DNA of 64,000 nt from Agapetus fuscipes (Eukaryota > Arthropoda > Insecta > Trichoptera > Glossosomatidae). Where the stretch lies: positions 1,736,001 to 1,800,000 of the forward strand of contig OX637345.1 of the NCBI GenBank assembly GCA_951799405.1. Direction: 5' to 3'. The notes under the pieces were generated by a model. The model ran no database searches. It saw only the letters and a program-made list of their open reading frames with translations, and had not been told where the DNA came from. Each line of letters starts with the position of its first letter. Position 1 is the first letter of the stretch. Shown here piece after piece: positions 1 through 10,412 of this stretch. Position numbers and translations under genes: made by a program.

Positions 1-269
1 ATCTCGAGATGGCCCGTGTATATAAAATCCCATACCGTTGTTTTTTCTTTTTTTTTTCCAACGACTTTGTATTATTCCATGAAAAAAACTGATGATTTTT
101 TTGACATATAGGTACCTGTAATTTTTATTTATTTTTTCACTGAGAGAATGTTTTTGTTTTTATATGTGAATCAGAATGCAAATCACTTGCCTATGTTTGT
201 CTAACCAGAAACCGGTATTAAATCATTAATTAATAATTCAGCGATTTTGGTTTTAAATTATTAATAGTA

Positions 270-398
270 AATGAATGGGATATCCGGAGTCATAATAAAA
301 GGAGAGCTTGTATGAAAATGGTTATGACTCTGGATGAAATGAAAGAAGTATGCAAGGACCGAAAGAAATGGCGGATGATCTGTAATGCTGGCGCTTAA
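270..398 (+). pseudogene. RT2-type LINE, 3' end of reverse transcriptase ORF
   Basis: The translation reads EWDIRSHNKRRACMK and then MKEVCKDRKKWRMICNAGA before a stop at 396-398. It matches the C-terminus of the long RT ORF at 26361-27914. Only the last 40 or so codons remain, so this is a 5'-truncated, dead copy. Confidence 0.75.
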
Positions 399-427
399 GG
401 CTAAGGCTTAAAAAAAATATTTTTTTT

Positions 428-515
428 CAGAGAAGAACAACCTCACAGAGGGCTCTTGAGGTGTGATTCACACAAAACGGTGCTCACCAAATAAATCATC
501 CAAATATTTTTTATT
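428..515 (+). mobile_element. SINE A tail fragment
   Basis: Only the 3' part of SINE A is present, from CAGAGGGCTCTTGAGG to CTCACCAAATAAATCATCC. It follows the LINE fragment directly. Confidence 0.7.
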
Positions 516-1095
516 CACTTAAGAATTTATTTGGCTATTTCCCTATTGTACGAGTATGCAGGTACACACCGCGGTGGAATAAAATTGATTTATTATCGAT
601 ATATTATATTTGTATTGAAACTGCATAAGCTGGTAGATGGTTCTAGCTTTACAAACGTCATACAGTGGGTTAATTTATGCAAGAAAGTCGAGTGCAGATT
701 CTGTGCAAGTTTTTTTTACTGAATTAAGTACTGATTCATTTACAAAGCATTCTACTGAAGTTTCAGTGGAATTAAGCAGGTAATTTTTCACGATCACAAA
801 AAGCCATACAACAAAAAAAAAGCTCGTCTCTTAAGCGTTTTTTTCCTGAAAGACTCGAGAGTGGAGGACTCTTGCCATGGTTTATGTAAAAATCTTACAA
901 ATTCCAGTCAGCCCGCCGACTTTCCTAGACTTGCAGTTTTTACTGGGAAATGTCGGCGCAAAAAATAAACTACCCCAGTACCGAGGTGAACAGGTCTCGA
1001 GATGCCTGCAATTCAACTTTGCCTCTCAACTTGAGGGATGGGCAAAGCTAAGGTTAATTATTTCGTTAACTAATGTTTCGTTAATCAAAAAACAG
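516..1095. other. No recognisable feature
   Basis: The stretch is AT-rich and holds only short open frames without motifs. No match to the repeat families in this window was seen. Confidence 0.5.
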
Positions 1096-1109
1096 TTACA
1101 TAATTTGTA

Positions 1110-1312
1110 TTCTGAAACGTACCATAACAGTAACTGTGCTATAACTCTGTCGCCATTCCGCTATTGGTGGCCAGAGCCTCTGCAGAGTTGCCTCCATTTT
1201 TTCGTATCGTGACATACCCTCTTTCAATTCATTCATATCCATCACCTTTTTCATGCATTTTCTTCTTTTACGCTCACTCTGTATATCCCATTCTTTCACA
1301 ATTTCTTCAATC
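1110..1312 (-). pseudogene. RT3-type LINE, 3' end fragment
   Basis: On the minus strand the frame reads KEWDIQSERKRRKCMKKVMD, then a variant of the KEVCKDRKKW block. The 3' flank holds an imperfect ACAGTTACTGTTA tail, as in other RT3 copies. A poly-T run at about 1311-1331 adjoins the 5' side. Confidence 0.65.
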
Positions 1313-1331
1313 TTTTTTTTTTTTTTTTTGA

Positions 1332-2212
1332 ATATTTTCCTTTATTTTCTTAATATTTTTTTACAATACATACAATGTATTTAATTGTTCCCGCAAAGCC
1401 GAGGCTTGTCTGCAGGTTACATTACCATATTTATAATATTGATTTCTTCTATATGTTTCTTAAGGTGTATTTGAGACCAAAAACAACTTTGGCTATTCAA
1501 AAAAATATTTATAGGGTTAGCTTTCTATATATTTAAAAGAATTGAAAATATTTTTTTTTATTTTTTTTTCCTTCAAATCAGCTGGTAATATGCCAAAAAC
1601 CATTTAAAAAAGGCTGACTTTCCAGCGCGACTCACTTGTTATTCATAAATATTTCAATGCCAAATATTTCATTTTTCGATAAAGTATTTATTCAGTTAAA
1701 TTGAGACGATTTTCGAAAATTCATTTTTTACTTATTTACTGAGTTATAAATTTTGTTTCAAAATGTGTTTACGTAATATTTTTTTGTACGCGTTTTTAGT
1801 TCCTCCTGATCATTTTCCGCAAATATCACATCGTGGTTAAGTGAAACAAATGTTTTTAATTGTTTTCGTACATATTTTATTTGTCTAACAAAAAGAGGTA
1901 ACATGTAAAGGCCTCTTGTAATTTTCGATTTTTGTTAATTTTCTATTTTTTACATAGATGGCGTTGGCCTATCCAATTTGATGGTTAGGCCGACAGAGGT
2001 GAAAAAACAGTTTTCTTGAAGACCGATCGGGACACATGTATACATTATGTTCACATATTATATACGTATAAAATATGCAATAGGTATATGTGTAAATAAA
2101 ATATACAGAATACGCGTAAAAATTCCGATATATGTTGACGGTACGACGGAAAAGAGACATGAACACCATGTCGAGTCGATAGAGTCGATAATAATATAAT
2201 TTTGTATTCATT
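1332..2212. other. No recognisable feature
   Basis: This is very AT-rich DNA with many homopolymer runs. I see no coding frame or family repeat. Confidence 0.5.
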
Positions 2213-2214
2213 TT

Positions 2215-3575
2215 CAGGATTCCACGACATATCGATAAAAGACAATTCGTCCAACGATTACTCGGCCATAGACAAATCGGTCACACGACACTTCGTCCTC
2301 ACGACTTTTCGGCAAACGAAATTTCGGTCAAAGACAAATCGGTCAACGACAACTCGTCCAACAACAACTCGGCCATAGACAAATCGGTCACACGACACTT
2401 CGTCTACACGACTTTTCGGCCAACGACATTTCGGTCAAAGACAAATCGGTCAACGACAACCCGTCCAAAGACAACTCGGCCATAGACAAATCGGTCACAC
2501 GACACTTCGTCCACACGACTTTTCGACCAACGACTTTTCGGTCAACGACATTTCGGTCAAAGACAAATCGGTCAACGACAGCCCGTCCAAAGACCCGGCC
2601 ATAGACAAGTCGGTCACACGACACTCCGTCCACACGACTTTTCGGCCAACAACATTTCGGTCAAAGACAAATCGGTCAACGACAACCCGTCCAAAGACAA
2701 GTCGGTCACACGACACTCCGTCCACACGACTTTTCGGCCAATGACATTTCGGTCAAAGACAAATCGGTCAACGACAACCCGTCCAAAGACAAGTCGGTCA
2801 CATGACACTCCGTCCACACGACTTTTCGGCCAATGACATTTCGGTCAAAGACAAATCGGTCAACGACAACCCGTCCAAAGACAAGTCGGTCACATGACAC
2901 TCCGTCCACACGACTTTTCGGCCAATGACATTTCGGTCAACGACAACCCGTCCAAAGACAAGTCGGTCACACGACACTCCGTCCACACGATATTTCGGCC
3001 AATGACATTTCGGTCAAAGACAAATCGGTCAACGACAACCCGTCCAAAGACAAGTCGGTCACACGACACTCCGTCCACACGACTTTTCGGCCAACGACAT
3101 TTCGGTCAAAGACAAATCGGTCAACGACAACCTGTCCAAAGACAACTCGGCCATAGACAAGTCGGTCACACGACACTCCGTCCACACGACTTTTCGGCCA
3201 ACGACATTTCGGTCAAAGACAAATCGGTCAACGACAGCCCGTCCAAAGACCCGGCCATAGACAAGTCGGTCACACGACACTCCGTCCACACGACTTTTCG
3301 GCCAACGACATTTCGGTCCAAGACAAATCGGTCAACGACAACCCGTCCAAAGACCCGGCCATAGACAAGTCGGTCACACGACACTCCGTCCACACGACTT
3401 TTCGGCTAACGACATTTCGGTCAAAGACAAATCGGTCAACGACAACCCGTCCAAAGACAACTCGGCCATAGACAAATCGGTCACACGACACTTCGTCCAC
3501 ACGACTTTTCGGCCAACGACTTTTCGGTCAACGACATTTCGGTCAATGACATTTCGGTCACATACAATATATGGT
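2215..3575 (+). repeat. Tandem satellite, 15-bp subunit with 92-bp higher-order unit
   Basis: Each subunit is about 15 bp and begins GAC, for example GACATTTCGGTCAAA, GACAAATCGGTCAAC, GACAACCCGTCCAAA, GACAAGTCGGTCACAC, GACACTCCGTCCACAC and GACTTTTCGGCCAAT. Six of them make a 92-bp unit, seen at exact 92-bp spacing from about 2614 to 2982. Elsewhere the spacing is 77, 104, 107 or 119 bp, which fits loss or gain of whole subunits. Both strands are free of stops over long stretches, giving overlapping repetitive frames, but these look like a by-product of the repeat and not genes. The first copies (2215-2500) are more divergent. Confidence 0.93.
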
Positions 3576-3579
3576 ATTC

Positions 3580-3955
3580 AACCGGTCCGTAGTCTTATGA
3601 TTTACACTTCTGACTCGTAAATGGAAGATTGTGTTTAGAGGGCTCTTGAGGTGTGATACACAAAAAAACAGCGCTCACCAAATAAATCATCCTAATTTTA
3701 TTATTATTATTGTGGGTTCGAATTCCAGCGGAGCACAAAAAAATATAAGTACCATTTATATTTTCAAATATGCCCTTTGCTTGGTGACAAAAAATCATAT
3801 ACCTTTCCCAAAGCCCGGTCACTAAAGGTCCATCCAGCATTAGAGCAACTGGGTCTTGCTTAAGAATTGGTAATTTCTACAGCGACGACCAAGCTCGCAG
3901 AGGGCTCTTGAGGTGTGATACACACAAAAACAACGCTCACCAAATAAATCATTAT
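3580..3955 (+). mobile_element. SINE A with a second SINE A tail inserted in its tRNA-like head
   Basis: The head starts ACCGGTCCGTAGTC and breaks at about 3635. A 5'-truncated SINE A tail follows (about 3636-3705), ending in an ATT-rich tail. The host head then resumes with GTGGGTTCGAATTCC (B-box-like) and runs through the body and tail to about 3955. The six bases ATTGTG lie on both sides of the insert, consistent with a target-site duplication. Confidence 0.8.
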
Positions 3956-4083
3956 TTTTTTTTAATTGTCGAAATAACGAATCGTGAAAATAAATAGTTT
4001 GTTAACGAACAGGTTTTCTAAGATATTCTGTGGAGCACATCTATATGTGACCGAAAGTCGTTTGAACGAAATTTCGTGTGAAC
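3956..4083 (+). repeat. First copy of a duplicated segment with satellite-like words
   Basis: This AT-rich stretch contains GTGACCGAAAGTCG and CGAACGAAA-like words resembling the satellite on its opposite strand. It recurs almost unchanged at about 5951-6083. Confidence 0.75.
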
Positions 4084-4194
4084 GAAAAAACCTTTCCCAA
4101 TGACCGGTCACCAAAGGTCCATCCAGCTTTACTTTATCCAGCAACTGGGTCTTGCTTGACAATTGGCGCTTTGTAGCGACGATGACCAAGCTCG
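4084..4194 (+). mobile_element. SINE A body, upstream half of an A-B composite
   Basis: The sequence runs from CCCAATGACCGGTCACC to GACCAAGCTCGTAAAAA, where SINE B begins. The same junction recurs on the minus strand at about 14405 and 31135. Confidence 0.75.
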
Positions 4195-4480
4195 TAAAAA
4201 TGTCGATAGCTCAATTGGTAGAATGCTTGCATTCCATGCCGAGAGCAAGGGTTCGATCTCAAGGCTTACTCAGCCTTCACAAGAAATGAGAACCAGCCCC
4301 CTCGGGAGCTGGGAAACCCCCACTTCAAATGAAGTGGTTGGTGTAAAGCCGGCCACTTTACCTCTAAAAATAAATAGGTCCCGAATCCCGAAGTGACACT
4401 AAATACTGTAACTTCTAACTATAAAAAATAACTATGTAACTACTAACTTTATAGTGTAACTACACATAATGTGTAGCTTA
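4195..4480 (+). mobile_element. SINE B
   Basis: The tRNA-like head reads GTCGATAGCTCAATTGGTAG (A-box-like) and then GGTTCGATCTC (B-box-like). The body includes GGGAGCTGGGAAACCCCCAC and the copy ends in ATGTGTAGCTTAGTTGCG. It has no coding capacity. Confidence 0.85.
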
Positions 4481-4482
4481 GT

Positions 4483-4595
4483 TGCGTTCTGTGCTCCGCC
4501 GGGAATTGAACTTACAACCTTCCGATTAAGAGTTGGAAGCGTAGTCAATAGACTAAGGACCGATCTTTTTGCACGCATTTGGAAAAAAAATGTCG
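4483..4595 (-). mobile_element. SINE A head fragment
   Basis: The minus strand gives the tRNA-like head with a degenerate GGACCGATC edge and the GTTCAATTCCCGGCGGAGCA block. The body is absent. Confidence 0.65.
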
Positions 4596-4804
4596 AATTC
4601 TAAGAAATATTATTATTTATTATACAAGAAGTAGGTAGGTACCTTTTGTTGGTATAACTTTTTCCTCGCTGACGATATTCTGCTGGCCATGTTGTGCTAT
4701 TATTGTTATTTGAGATGCAGGTGTTTTCTTATGTAGGGCTGTCAAAAATATATTGTCTTCATGCGTGAAATTAATTTTAATTTTTTTTTTCATTACTTTG
4801 GTTT

Positions 4805-4915
4805 AGCTCAAAATCTATAATCTATAAATCGCTATTGCCATTTACGGCTCATATTTAATGCATAACCACAAGCAGGCACATTTAAGTTCGTGTTTACACA
4901 TGTTGTACAATAACA
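4805..4915 (-). repeat. Family C, 3' part
   Basis: On the minus strand this is the 3' half of family C ending in a TATAGATTATAGATT-type tail. Confidence 0.6.
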
Positions 4916-4930
4916 GTAAAAAATATAATA

Positions 4931-5222
4931 TCAGGATGATTTATTCGGTGAGCGCTGTTTTTGTGTGAATCACACCCTCCTCCTTCGAGCCCTCTGCGAG
5001 CTTGGTCGTCGCTGTAGAAAGCTCCAATTCTCATGCAAGACCCAGTTGGTGTAAAGCCGGATCGACCTATGGTGACCGACCTTTGACAAAGACAGATTAA
5101 TTTTGCAACCCAACGAAGAGCAAATATTAAAAATGAAATCTTTTTTTTGAGCTCCGCCGGAATTCGAACCCACTTCCTTCCGATCCGGATTCAAAGTTTT
5201 AACCACTAGACTGCGGGCCGGT
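4931..5222 (-). mobile_element. SINE A, full length
   Basis: The minus strand shows the head (GACCGGCCCGCAGTC, then GGTTCGAATTCC), the body with CTTCGTTGGGTTGCAAAA, and the tail CTCACCGAATAAATCATCC. The head is diverged from a functional tRNA. Confidence 0.85.
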
Positions 5223-5254
5223 CTGCCTTTTTATGTGTCTTTATCTACAAAATA

Positions 5255-5385
5255 AACCAAATCTCACATGAACATGAACTTAGCAACTCTTATCGCCCTG
5301 TTTTGAAATCGGGGTGGCAATTGCAAAAGTGAACCAAGTTTTTTTCTGTATGGTTGTCAGCCTCATACCAAACAACTAGTTAAGG
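5255..5385 (-). repeat. Family C, 5' part
   Basis: The minus strand gives the 5' half of family C, from a degenerate ACTAGTTGTTTGGTATGAGG into GGGCGATAAGAGTTGCTAAG-like sequence. Confidence 0.65.
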
Positions 5386-5665
5386 TTAATAATTATAGGC
5401 ATTATTTCTTTTAAAATTACTCACCTTTGATATCTCTTTAAATATTAATTTATATTGACAGACTGCATTTGCGTCAACCCTTGTGAGTGATAAAAAATAT
5501 ATGCATGTGTCAGTTTGTGTAGTGGTGTGAGAAAAACTAACACACTGTTTTTTTTTTTGTACATTGATGGGATAGCTCCAAAACTTAATATATACATTTT
5601 GTATTATTTTCAAAACAATTCAAAGATTTCAATTAATGATATTTCAAAATAAAATTGACAGTTAA
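5386..5665. other. No recognisable feature
   Basis: AT-rich with no family repeat recognised. Confidence 0.45.
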
Positions 5666-5667
5666 TT

Positions 5668-6230
5668 GTGACCGGTTTGTAGTTCAGTAGTAACACTTCG
5701 AACTCTGAATGGAAGGTTGTGGGTACGATTCCCGGTGGAGCAAAAAAAAAAACATTTATATTTTCAAATTTTCTCGTCGCTGGGTTGAAAATTCATAAAC
5801 CTTGACCAAAGACCGGTCATCAAAAGGTCTATCCAGCCTTACAGCCACTGGGTCTTGCTTGAGAATTGGCGCTTTCTAGAGCGACGACCAAGCTCGCAGA
5901 GGGCTCTTGAGGTGTGATACACACAAAAACAACGCTCACCAAATAAATCATTATTTTTTTGAATTGTCGAAATAACGAATCGTGAAAATAAATAGTTTGT
6001 TAACGAACAGGTTTTCTAAGATATTCTGTGGAGCACATCTATATGTGACCGAAAGTCGTTTGAACGAAATTTCGTGTGAACGAAAAAACCTTTCCCAATG
6101 ACCGGTCACCAAAGGTCCATCCAGCTTTACTTTATCCAGCAACTGGGTCTTGCTTGACAATTGGCGCTTTGTAACACATAAAAACAGCGCTCACCAATTA
6201 AATCAGCCTATTTTTTATTTTTTTAAATAA
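5668..6230 (+). mobile_element. SINE A followed by the second duplicated segment and a SINE A tail
   Basis: A full SINE A runs to about 5950. From about 5951 to 6173 the sequence repeats 3956-4174 with almost no differences. The copies part at GGCGCTTTGTA: here it continues into a SINE A tail, while at 4174 it continues to SINE B. Confidence 0.8.
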
Positions 6231-6399
6231 CCTCGATTTGGAGATCCCTACGTTTGACAGTATGCCAATGTATTATAATGACCGGATAGCAGACAAAGTG
6301 AATAATATCAATGTATTGGTAGGGTCTGGCCGTCTTAGTGTGGAATTGTAGAAAAAAATATTATTATTTTAGCTAGCACATCTGCCGGCACACAGTCAA

Positions 6400-6517
6400 A
6401 GTTAAACATTATAAAAAAGTGCTAACCTTATTTAGTTACAACATTTATCAACAGATTACGAATTTTACGATTTTTTACGAATTCCGTGTATCTATAACTC
6501 CCTCTTAAATATAATCC
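6400..6517 (-). other. 3' UTR of the intact LINE
   Basis: This lies downstream of the ORF2 stop on the minus strand. It is AT-rich and the exact 3' end is not clear. I see no long poly-A; an ATAATAATATTTTTTT stretch near 6355-6370 (minus orientation) is a candidate terminus. Confidence 0.4.
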
Positions 6518-9403
6518 TTATACATTAACCTTTAGGTGTTTAAAGTGTGTCTTAATGTTTTTTTTAAATTTATTTATATTTTTATCTTCATTTATGCTTT
6601 TTGGAAGCTGGTTATATAGTTTAGGGATAACACATGCCAATGTTCTCTTCCCGTAGTAATTTACCTGCCGAGGCTCCCTCAGCCGCTGTGCCGAAACTAG
6701 TCTTGTCACATTTGGGTGCGATATTTTTATTTTGTGCTCATCGTCAAGAAAATGATCCATCATTATTTTGTATTTGCATAGATTTTCCACCGATAAGACG
6801 TTGACATAGTTAAATAATATATTGTGATTATCTTTTGCTTCTTTTTTTATTTCTTTTGGAACTATGCATTTTAATATTCTGATTTGTATGTTCAAGATCC
6901 TGTCGATATATGATTTAAAAGTAAGGCCCCATATTCTTAGTCCATAGGTAATAATCGGCTCAACCAACCCCATGTAGACCAGTCTTAGCACTGTGTATGG
7001 CAGGTATGGTTTTAAATGGTACATGTTCAGAAGGCATATCCTTAGCTTGTTACAGACTGTCTTGACTTGCTCCTCCCAGTTGAAGTAGGAGTCTATGATG
7101 ATACCTAAGTACTTGTACTTATTCACAACATTTATTTTTGCACAAACACAGTCTCGTAGAGCTTTGTGAAAGCATTCGTATGTGTGGGCATATATTGTTA
7201 TATCTTCCCTATGTTTATTATATGGGGAGGTGATGTTTATGACTTTTGTTTTTTCCATGTTGATCGTTAGACTATAGTCGTGTGACCATTTTATCACTTG
7301 GTTAAAGTCTGCTTGCAGTTTCTGCTGTGCATCTTTTTGAGTGTCACCGATTGATACTATAGCTGTATCATCTGCAAATTGATAACAAATTGTTTGTGAT
7401 GTGACTTTAGTCATGGAATTGCAGTAAAGCAAGTATTCTAAGGGTCCAATGACCGATCCTTGTGCCACTCCCGTGTTTATTCTTGTATTTTTGCTGTAAG
7501 TGTCTTTTATTTTCACTGTTATGTGTCGATTTTGTAGATAGTTTGTTAGCAGTTGTTTGTATTTTCCTCTGATCCCGGCATCATCCAAGCATTCTTCAAG
7601 GCGAAGATGGTCCAGGGTATCGAAGGCTTTTGCATAGTCCACAAATATAACCATCACATGTTTCTTGTTATTTAATGCCTGGTTTATGGTATTTGCAAAA
7701 TCAGTCAAAAGCTGCGTTGTGTTTTTCCTTTTTTGGAATCCATATTGTTGGGTGTTTATGATTGCATTCTTGTCAAGGTATTTAGTTATTTTTTGGACCA
7801 GGTATGTTTCAAAAATTTTATTTATGCATGTTAAAATAGAGATGGGTCTGTAGTTATAGTATTCCTTGTGTGAATTTCCTTTGTAAATGGGCCTTATTAT
7901 TGATATTTTTAGACTGTCAGGGTACATACCCTTAGAAATACACATGTTTAATATTTTACATAGTGTTGCGCTTATGTTATCTTTTACAAACTTGATATCC
8001 TTTATTCTAATACAGTCTATGCCAGTAGATTTTTGTGGATTTAGTTCAGATATGATTTTTTGAATTTCGGTTGGTTTTGCATATGGGATACGTAAGGATT
8101 GCATTTGTTTATTAGCATGTGGTGAGTTGTTCGGTAGAAGTTTGATTTGGCAATTATGTTTAATTTTTTCTACCTCAGAAATGAAACTGGAGGCAAAGTT
8201 ATTTACTATGTCTTTCACATTCGTATTTGTGCCTAGGTGTTTCATAACAACGTCATCGATGGAATTTACATTTTTTCCTAGTAAGCGATTTACCGTTTTC
8301 CAGGTTTTAATCATATTCCCTTTCGTTTTTTCAAATTCGGTTTGATAATAATTTATTTTTGCTTTTTTTATTTCCACAGTCGTTCTATTTCGTAGTTTGA
8401 CGTATTTATTTCTATAACTATTATTTGTTGGGCAGCTTCTCCATTTTCTAAAGGATTTGTCCCTATCGTGCATCATTTGTTGTAAGTTGTGGGTAATCCA
8501 GCCTTCATTGTTTTGTTTACTTGTCAGGACCTGTTGTTCATAAGTACATTTTTCATATATGTTTTGAAATATTCCGACAACTTCGTTAAGCAATAATATA
8601 GGACAGTCGTATTTTGCTGCAACGTTTTCCCATTTAATGTTATGTAGCATGTTTTCTATTTTTTTATTATTCAACAGCTTTGAATTTTCCGCTTTTTTAG
8701 ATCTCAGTGTAGTTGTAAAGGGTACACATAGCGCCGTGACGTAATGGTCAGAGATTTTGTGTTTAATAATTGAGGAATATATTGGGTATCTATGAAGACG
8801 AGTAAAAATGTGGTCTATGCAGGTTTGGGTGGTATTGTTTCCACTAATCTCTTCTCTAGTAAACTCGTATATACATTCATCCATTCCATAATTACATAGA
8901 ATATCTTTATATCTTTGCGTTAGTATGTTATTATTGTCTTTTGTGTCTATATTCATATCCCCAATAAGTATTAATTTCTCGTTTCTTGCATAGTTCTTTA
9001 AAAATATATCAAGTTCATTAAGGAACAATAATTTTTGCATAGATGGTGGGCGGTAAATGCACATAACATTAAGTTTGGTCCCTTCATGCGTGACTCGTAG
9101 ATATAAGCTTTCGCAGTTTCTAAAAATTGTGTCAGCTGTTGTGCATTTAAATCTATTTTTTATATATATCATAATTCCACCACCGCGGCGGTCAGTCCTC
9201 AGCTTAAAGTGTTTTTCGTATCCATTTAGATTATAATGATGAGCCGCGTCTGGTTTGATGTTGACTTCGCTTAGTATTATTATATCAATTTTATCATTTG
9301 TGTTTTTTAGAAGTACACATAGTTGATCAAAGTTTTTTCTTAAGCTGCGTATGTTTAAGTGAATGATATTTAATTTATTATTTGAACTTGGTAGTGACTT
9401 CAT
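6518..9403 (-). CDS. LINE ORF2: endonuclease-reverse transcriptase, 961 aa
   Basis: An intact non-LTR retrotransposon polyprotein. Residues 1-235 form an APE-type endonuclease: HLNIRSL near 15, ILSEVN with the catalytic Glu near 43, CIYRPP near 115, GDMNID near 148, CIDHIF near 195 and SDHYVT near 218. The RT domain follows, with YRPISIL, FVDYAKAFDTLDH, GVAQGSVIGP and the catalytic FADD near residue 675, then YKYLGIIID. FADD replaces the commoner YADD, which is tolerated in jockey and CR1 relatives. Length and layout suit a jockey- or CR1-like clade; I cannot fix the clade by eye. The frame is open upstream of the first ATG for about 24 codons to a TAA, so translation could begin earlier by reinitiation. 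It lies about 124 nt after ORF1, in a different frame. No stop or frameshift is present. Confidence 0.95.
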   Translation of the reverse strand: MKSLPSSNNKLNIIHLNIRSLRKNFDQLCVLLKNTNDKIDIIILSEVNIKPDAAHHYNLNGYEKHFKLRTDRRGGGIMIYIKNRFKCTTADTIFRNCESLYLRVTHEGTKLNVMCIYRPPSMQKLLFLNELDIFLKNYARNEKLILIGDMNIDTKDNNNILTQRYKDILCNYGMDECIYEFTREEISGNNTTQTCIDHIFTRLHRYPIYSSIIKHKISDHYVTALCVPFTTTLRSKKAENSKLLNNKKIENMLHNIKWENVAAKYDCPILLLNEVVGIFQNIYEKCTYEQQVLTSKQNNEGWITHNLQQMMHDRDKSFRKWRSCPTNNSYRNKYVKLRNRTTVEIKKAKINYYQTEFEKTKGNMIKTWKTVNRLLGKNVNSIDDVVMKHLGTNTNVKDIVNNFASSFISEVEKIKHNCQIKLLPNNSPHANKQMQSLRIPYAKPTEIQKIISELNPQKSTGIDCIRIKDIKFVKDNISATLCKILNMCISKGMYPDSLKISIIRPIYKGNSHKEYYNYRPISILTCINKIFETYLVQKITKYLDKNAIINTQQYGFQKRKNTTQLLTDFANTINQALNNKKHVMVIFVDYAKAFDTLDHLRLEECLDDAGIRGKYKQLLTNYLQNRHITVKIKDTYSKNTRINTGVAQGSVIGPLEYLLYCNSMTKVTSQTICYQFADDTAIVSIGDTQKDAQQKLQADFNQVIKWSHDYSLTINMEKTKVINITSPYNKHREDITIYAHTYECFHKALRDCVCAKINVVNKYKYLGIIIDSYFNWEEQVKTVCNKLRICLLNMYHLKPYLPYTVLRLVYMGLVEPIITYGLRIWGLTFKSYIDRILNIQIRILKCIVPKEIKKEAKDNHNILFNYVNVLSVENLCKYKIMMDHFLDDEHKIKISHPNVTRLVSAQRLREPRQVNYYGKRTLACVIPKLYNQLPKSINEDKNINKFKKNIKTHFKHLKVNV

Positions 9404-9527
9404 CCACTGCTCTATCTGTTGATGGACAGTGAAGACAATATTTTCATTATCAAAGTCTGCGCCGATAGTATTTATCTTTTATCATAAGTAACTTATATTA
9501 TTGAAATGAAGGCTATGACGTCAGGTA

Positions 9528-10412
9528 TTATATGTTTGCGTCTGCGCCTGTGCCTGTGCCCAGTGCATTTATTCGCTCCTGTCTCGTACTCGCCGTGTCG
9601 TTACAGCGGAATATTTTATCAATATCCATTTCCATATTTATAATAAACGGTCTTATTTGCGCTGCATTTCGTTTAACAAGTATCTTGCCATTTTTGATCC
9701 ATACGAAATCGAAGTTGAATTGTTTGGCTGCTTGTTTTGCCTGCCAGAGTAGTTTTTTTTTTGTAGCGGGGATTAGTTCATTAATGTAAATATTTTGTTT
9801 GCCCTCGCAGCCAATTATCTCGTTTGTAAGTTTTTTATTTTTTTCGAGAATCTTCTCTCTTGCCTTGATGTTATTAAGTTCAACAATTATCGTTTTATGT
9901 TTCTTCGGGTCGATTGGTTTTTTAACAGTAACCTTTTTGACGTTTTCCTTTTCCAATCCCTTAAATGCGCAGATTTGTTGAACTATCTCTTCAGGGTCAT
10001 TTTCTTGCAGCGATATCCCGTGTATTTCCACAGATGTCTTCATAGTCGGGTCAATCAGTTCATTTATTTGCTCCTGCATTTTTATTATAATAGCATTTTT
10101 TTTATAGCTTTCTTCTTGTAGAGTTTCTACCTGTTTTATAAGAGCAGTTGTGCGTTTTTTATTTTCTTGGAACTCTCGAAACATTTCGTCATATTGTGTT
10201 GCAATGAATTCGCGCGTGTCACTTAGTTCGTTTATTTCCTTTTTTAGGTTTCCGAAGTCATCTAGTCTTTGCTGCATTTTTTGAATAAGTTGTTCAATGT
10301 TTTTATTTTCCTCTGCTGTACGCACCAGCGGTGTTGATGTCGGGCCCGCCGTTGCAGCAGTGTGTTGCCGAGTGTTTGGTTTCATGGTTGCACTGTTCGC
10401 CCGTTCGCCCAT
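9528..10412 (-). CDS. LINE ORF1: coiled-coil protein with FP-like domain, 294 aa
   Basis: The N-terminal 35 residues are rich in Thr, Ala and Pro. Residues about 37-115 form a heptad-rich coiled coil (IEQLIQKMQQRLDDF and later LIKQVETLQEES), likely for self-association. Residues about 120-270 resemble the Baculo_FP-type domain found in ORF1 of many insect LINEs: VEIHGI, then KTIIVELNN, then IYINELIPATKKKLLWQAK and FVWIKNGKILVKR, ending MDIDKI. By analogy it should bind the element RNA, but that is inference. There is no zinc knuckle. It precedes ORF2 of the same element by about 124 nt and is intact. Confidence 0.88.
   Translation of the reverse strand: MGERANSATMKPNTRQHTAATAGPTSTPLVRTAEENKNIEQLIQKMQQRLDDFGNLKKEINELSDTREFIATQYDEMFREFQENKKRTTALIKQVETLQEESYKKNAIIIKMQEQINELIDPTMKTSVEIHGISLQENDPEEIVQQICAFKGLEKENVKKVTVKKPIDPKKHKTIIVELNNIKAREKILEKNKKLTNEIIGCEGKQNIYINELIPATKKKLLWQAKQAAKQFNFDFVWIKNGKILVKRNAAQIRPFIINMEMDIDKIFRCNDTASTRQERINALGTGTGADANI

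Noticed and set aside
2894..3364. 156-codon + strand frame in the satellite
   Set aside because: It is repetitive on both strands and follows from a stop-free tandem repeat. There is no start context or domain, and indels of non-codon size break it.
2215..3575. CRISPR array
   Set aside because: No constant repeat with unique spacers. All units are diverged versions of the same subunit, and the genome is eukaryotic.
9532..10121. Plus-strand frames over the LINE ORF1
   Set aside because: Hydrophobic shadows of the intact minus-strand ORF1.
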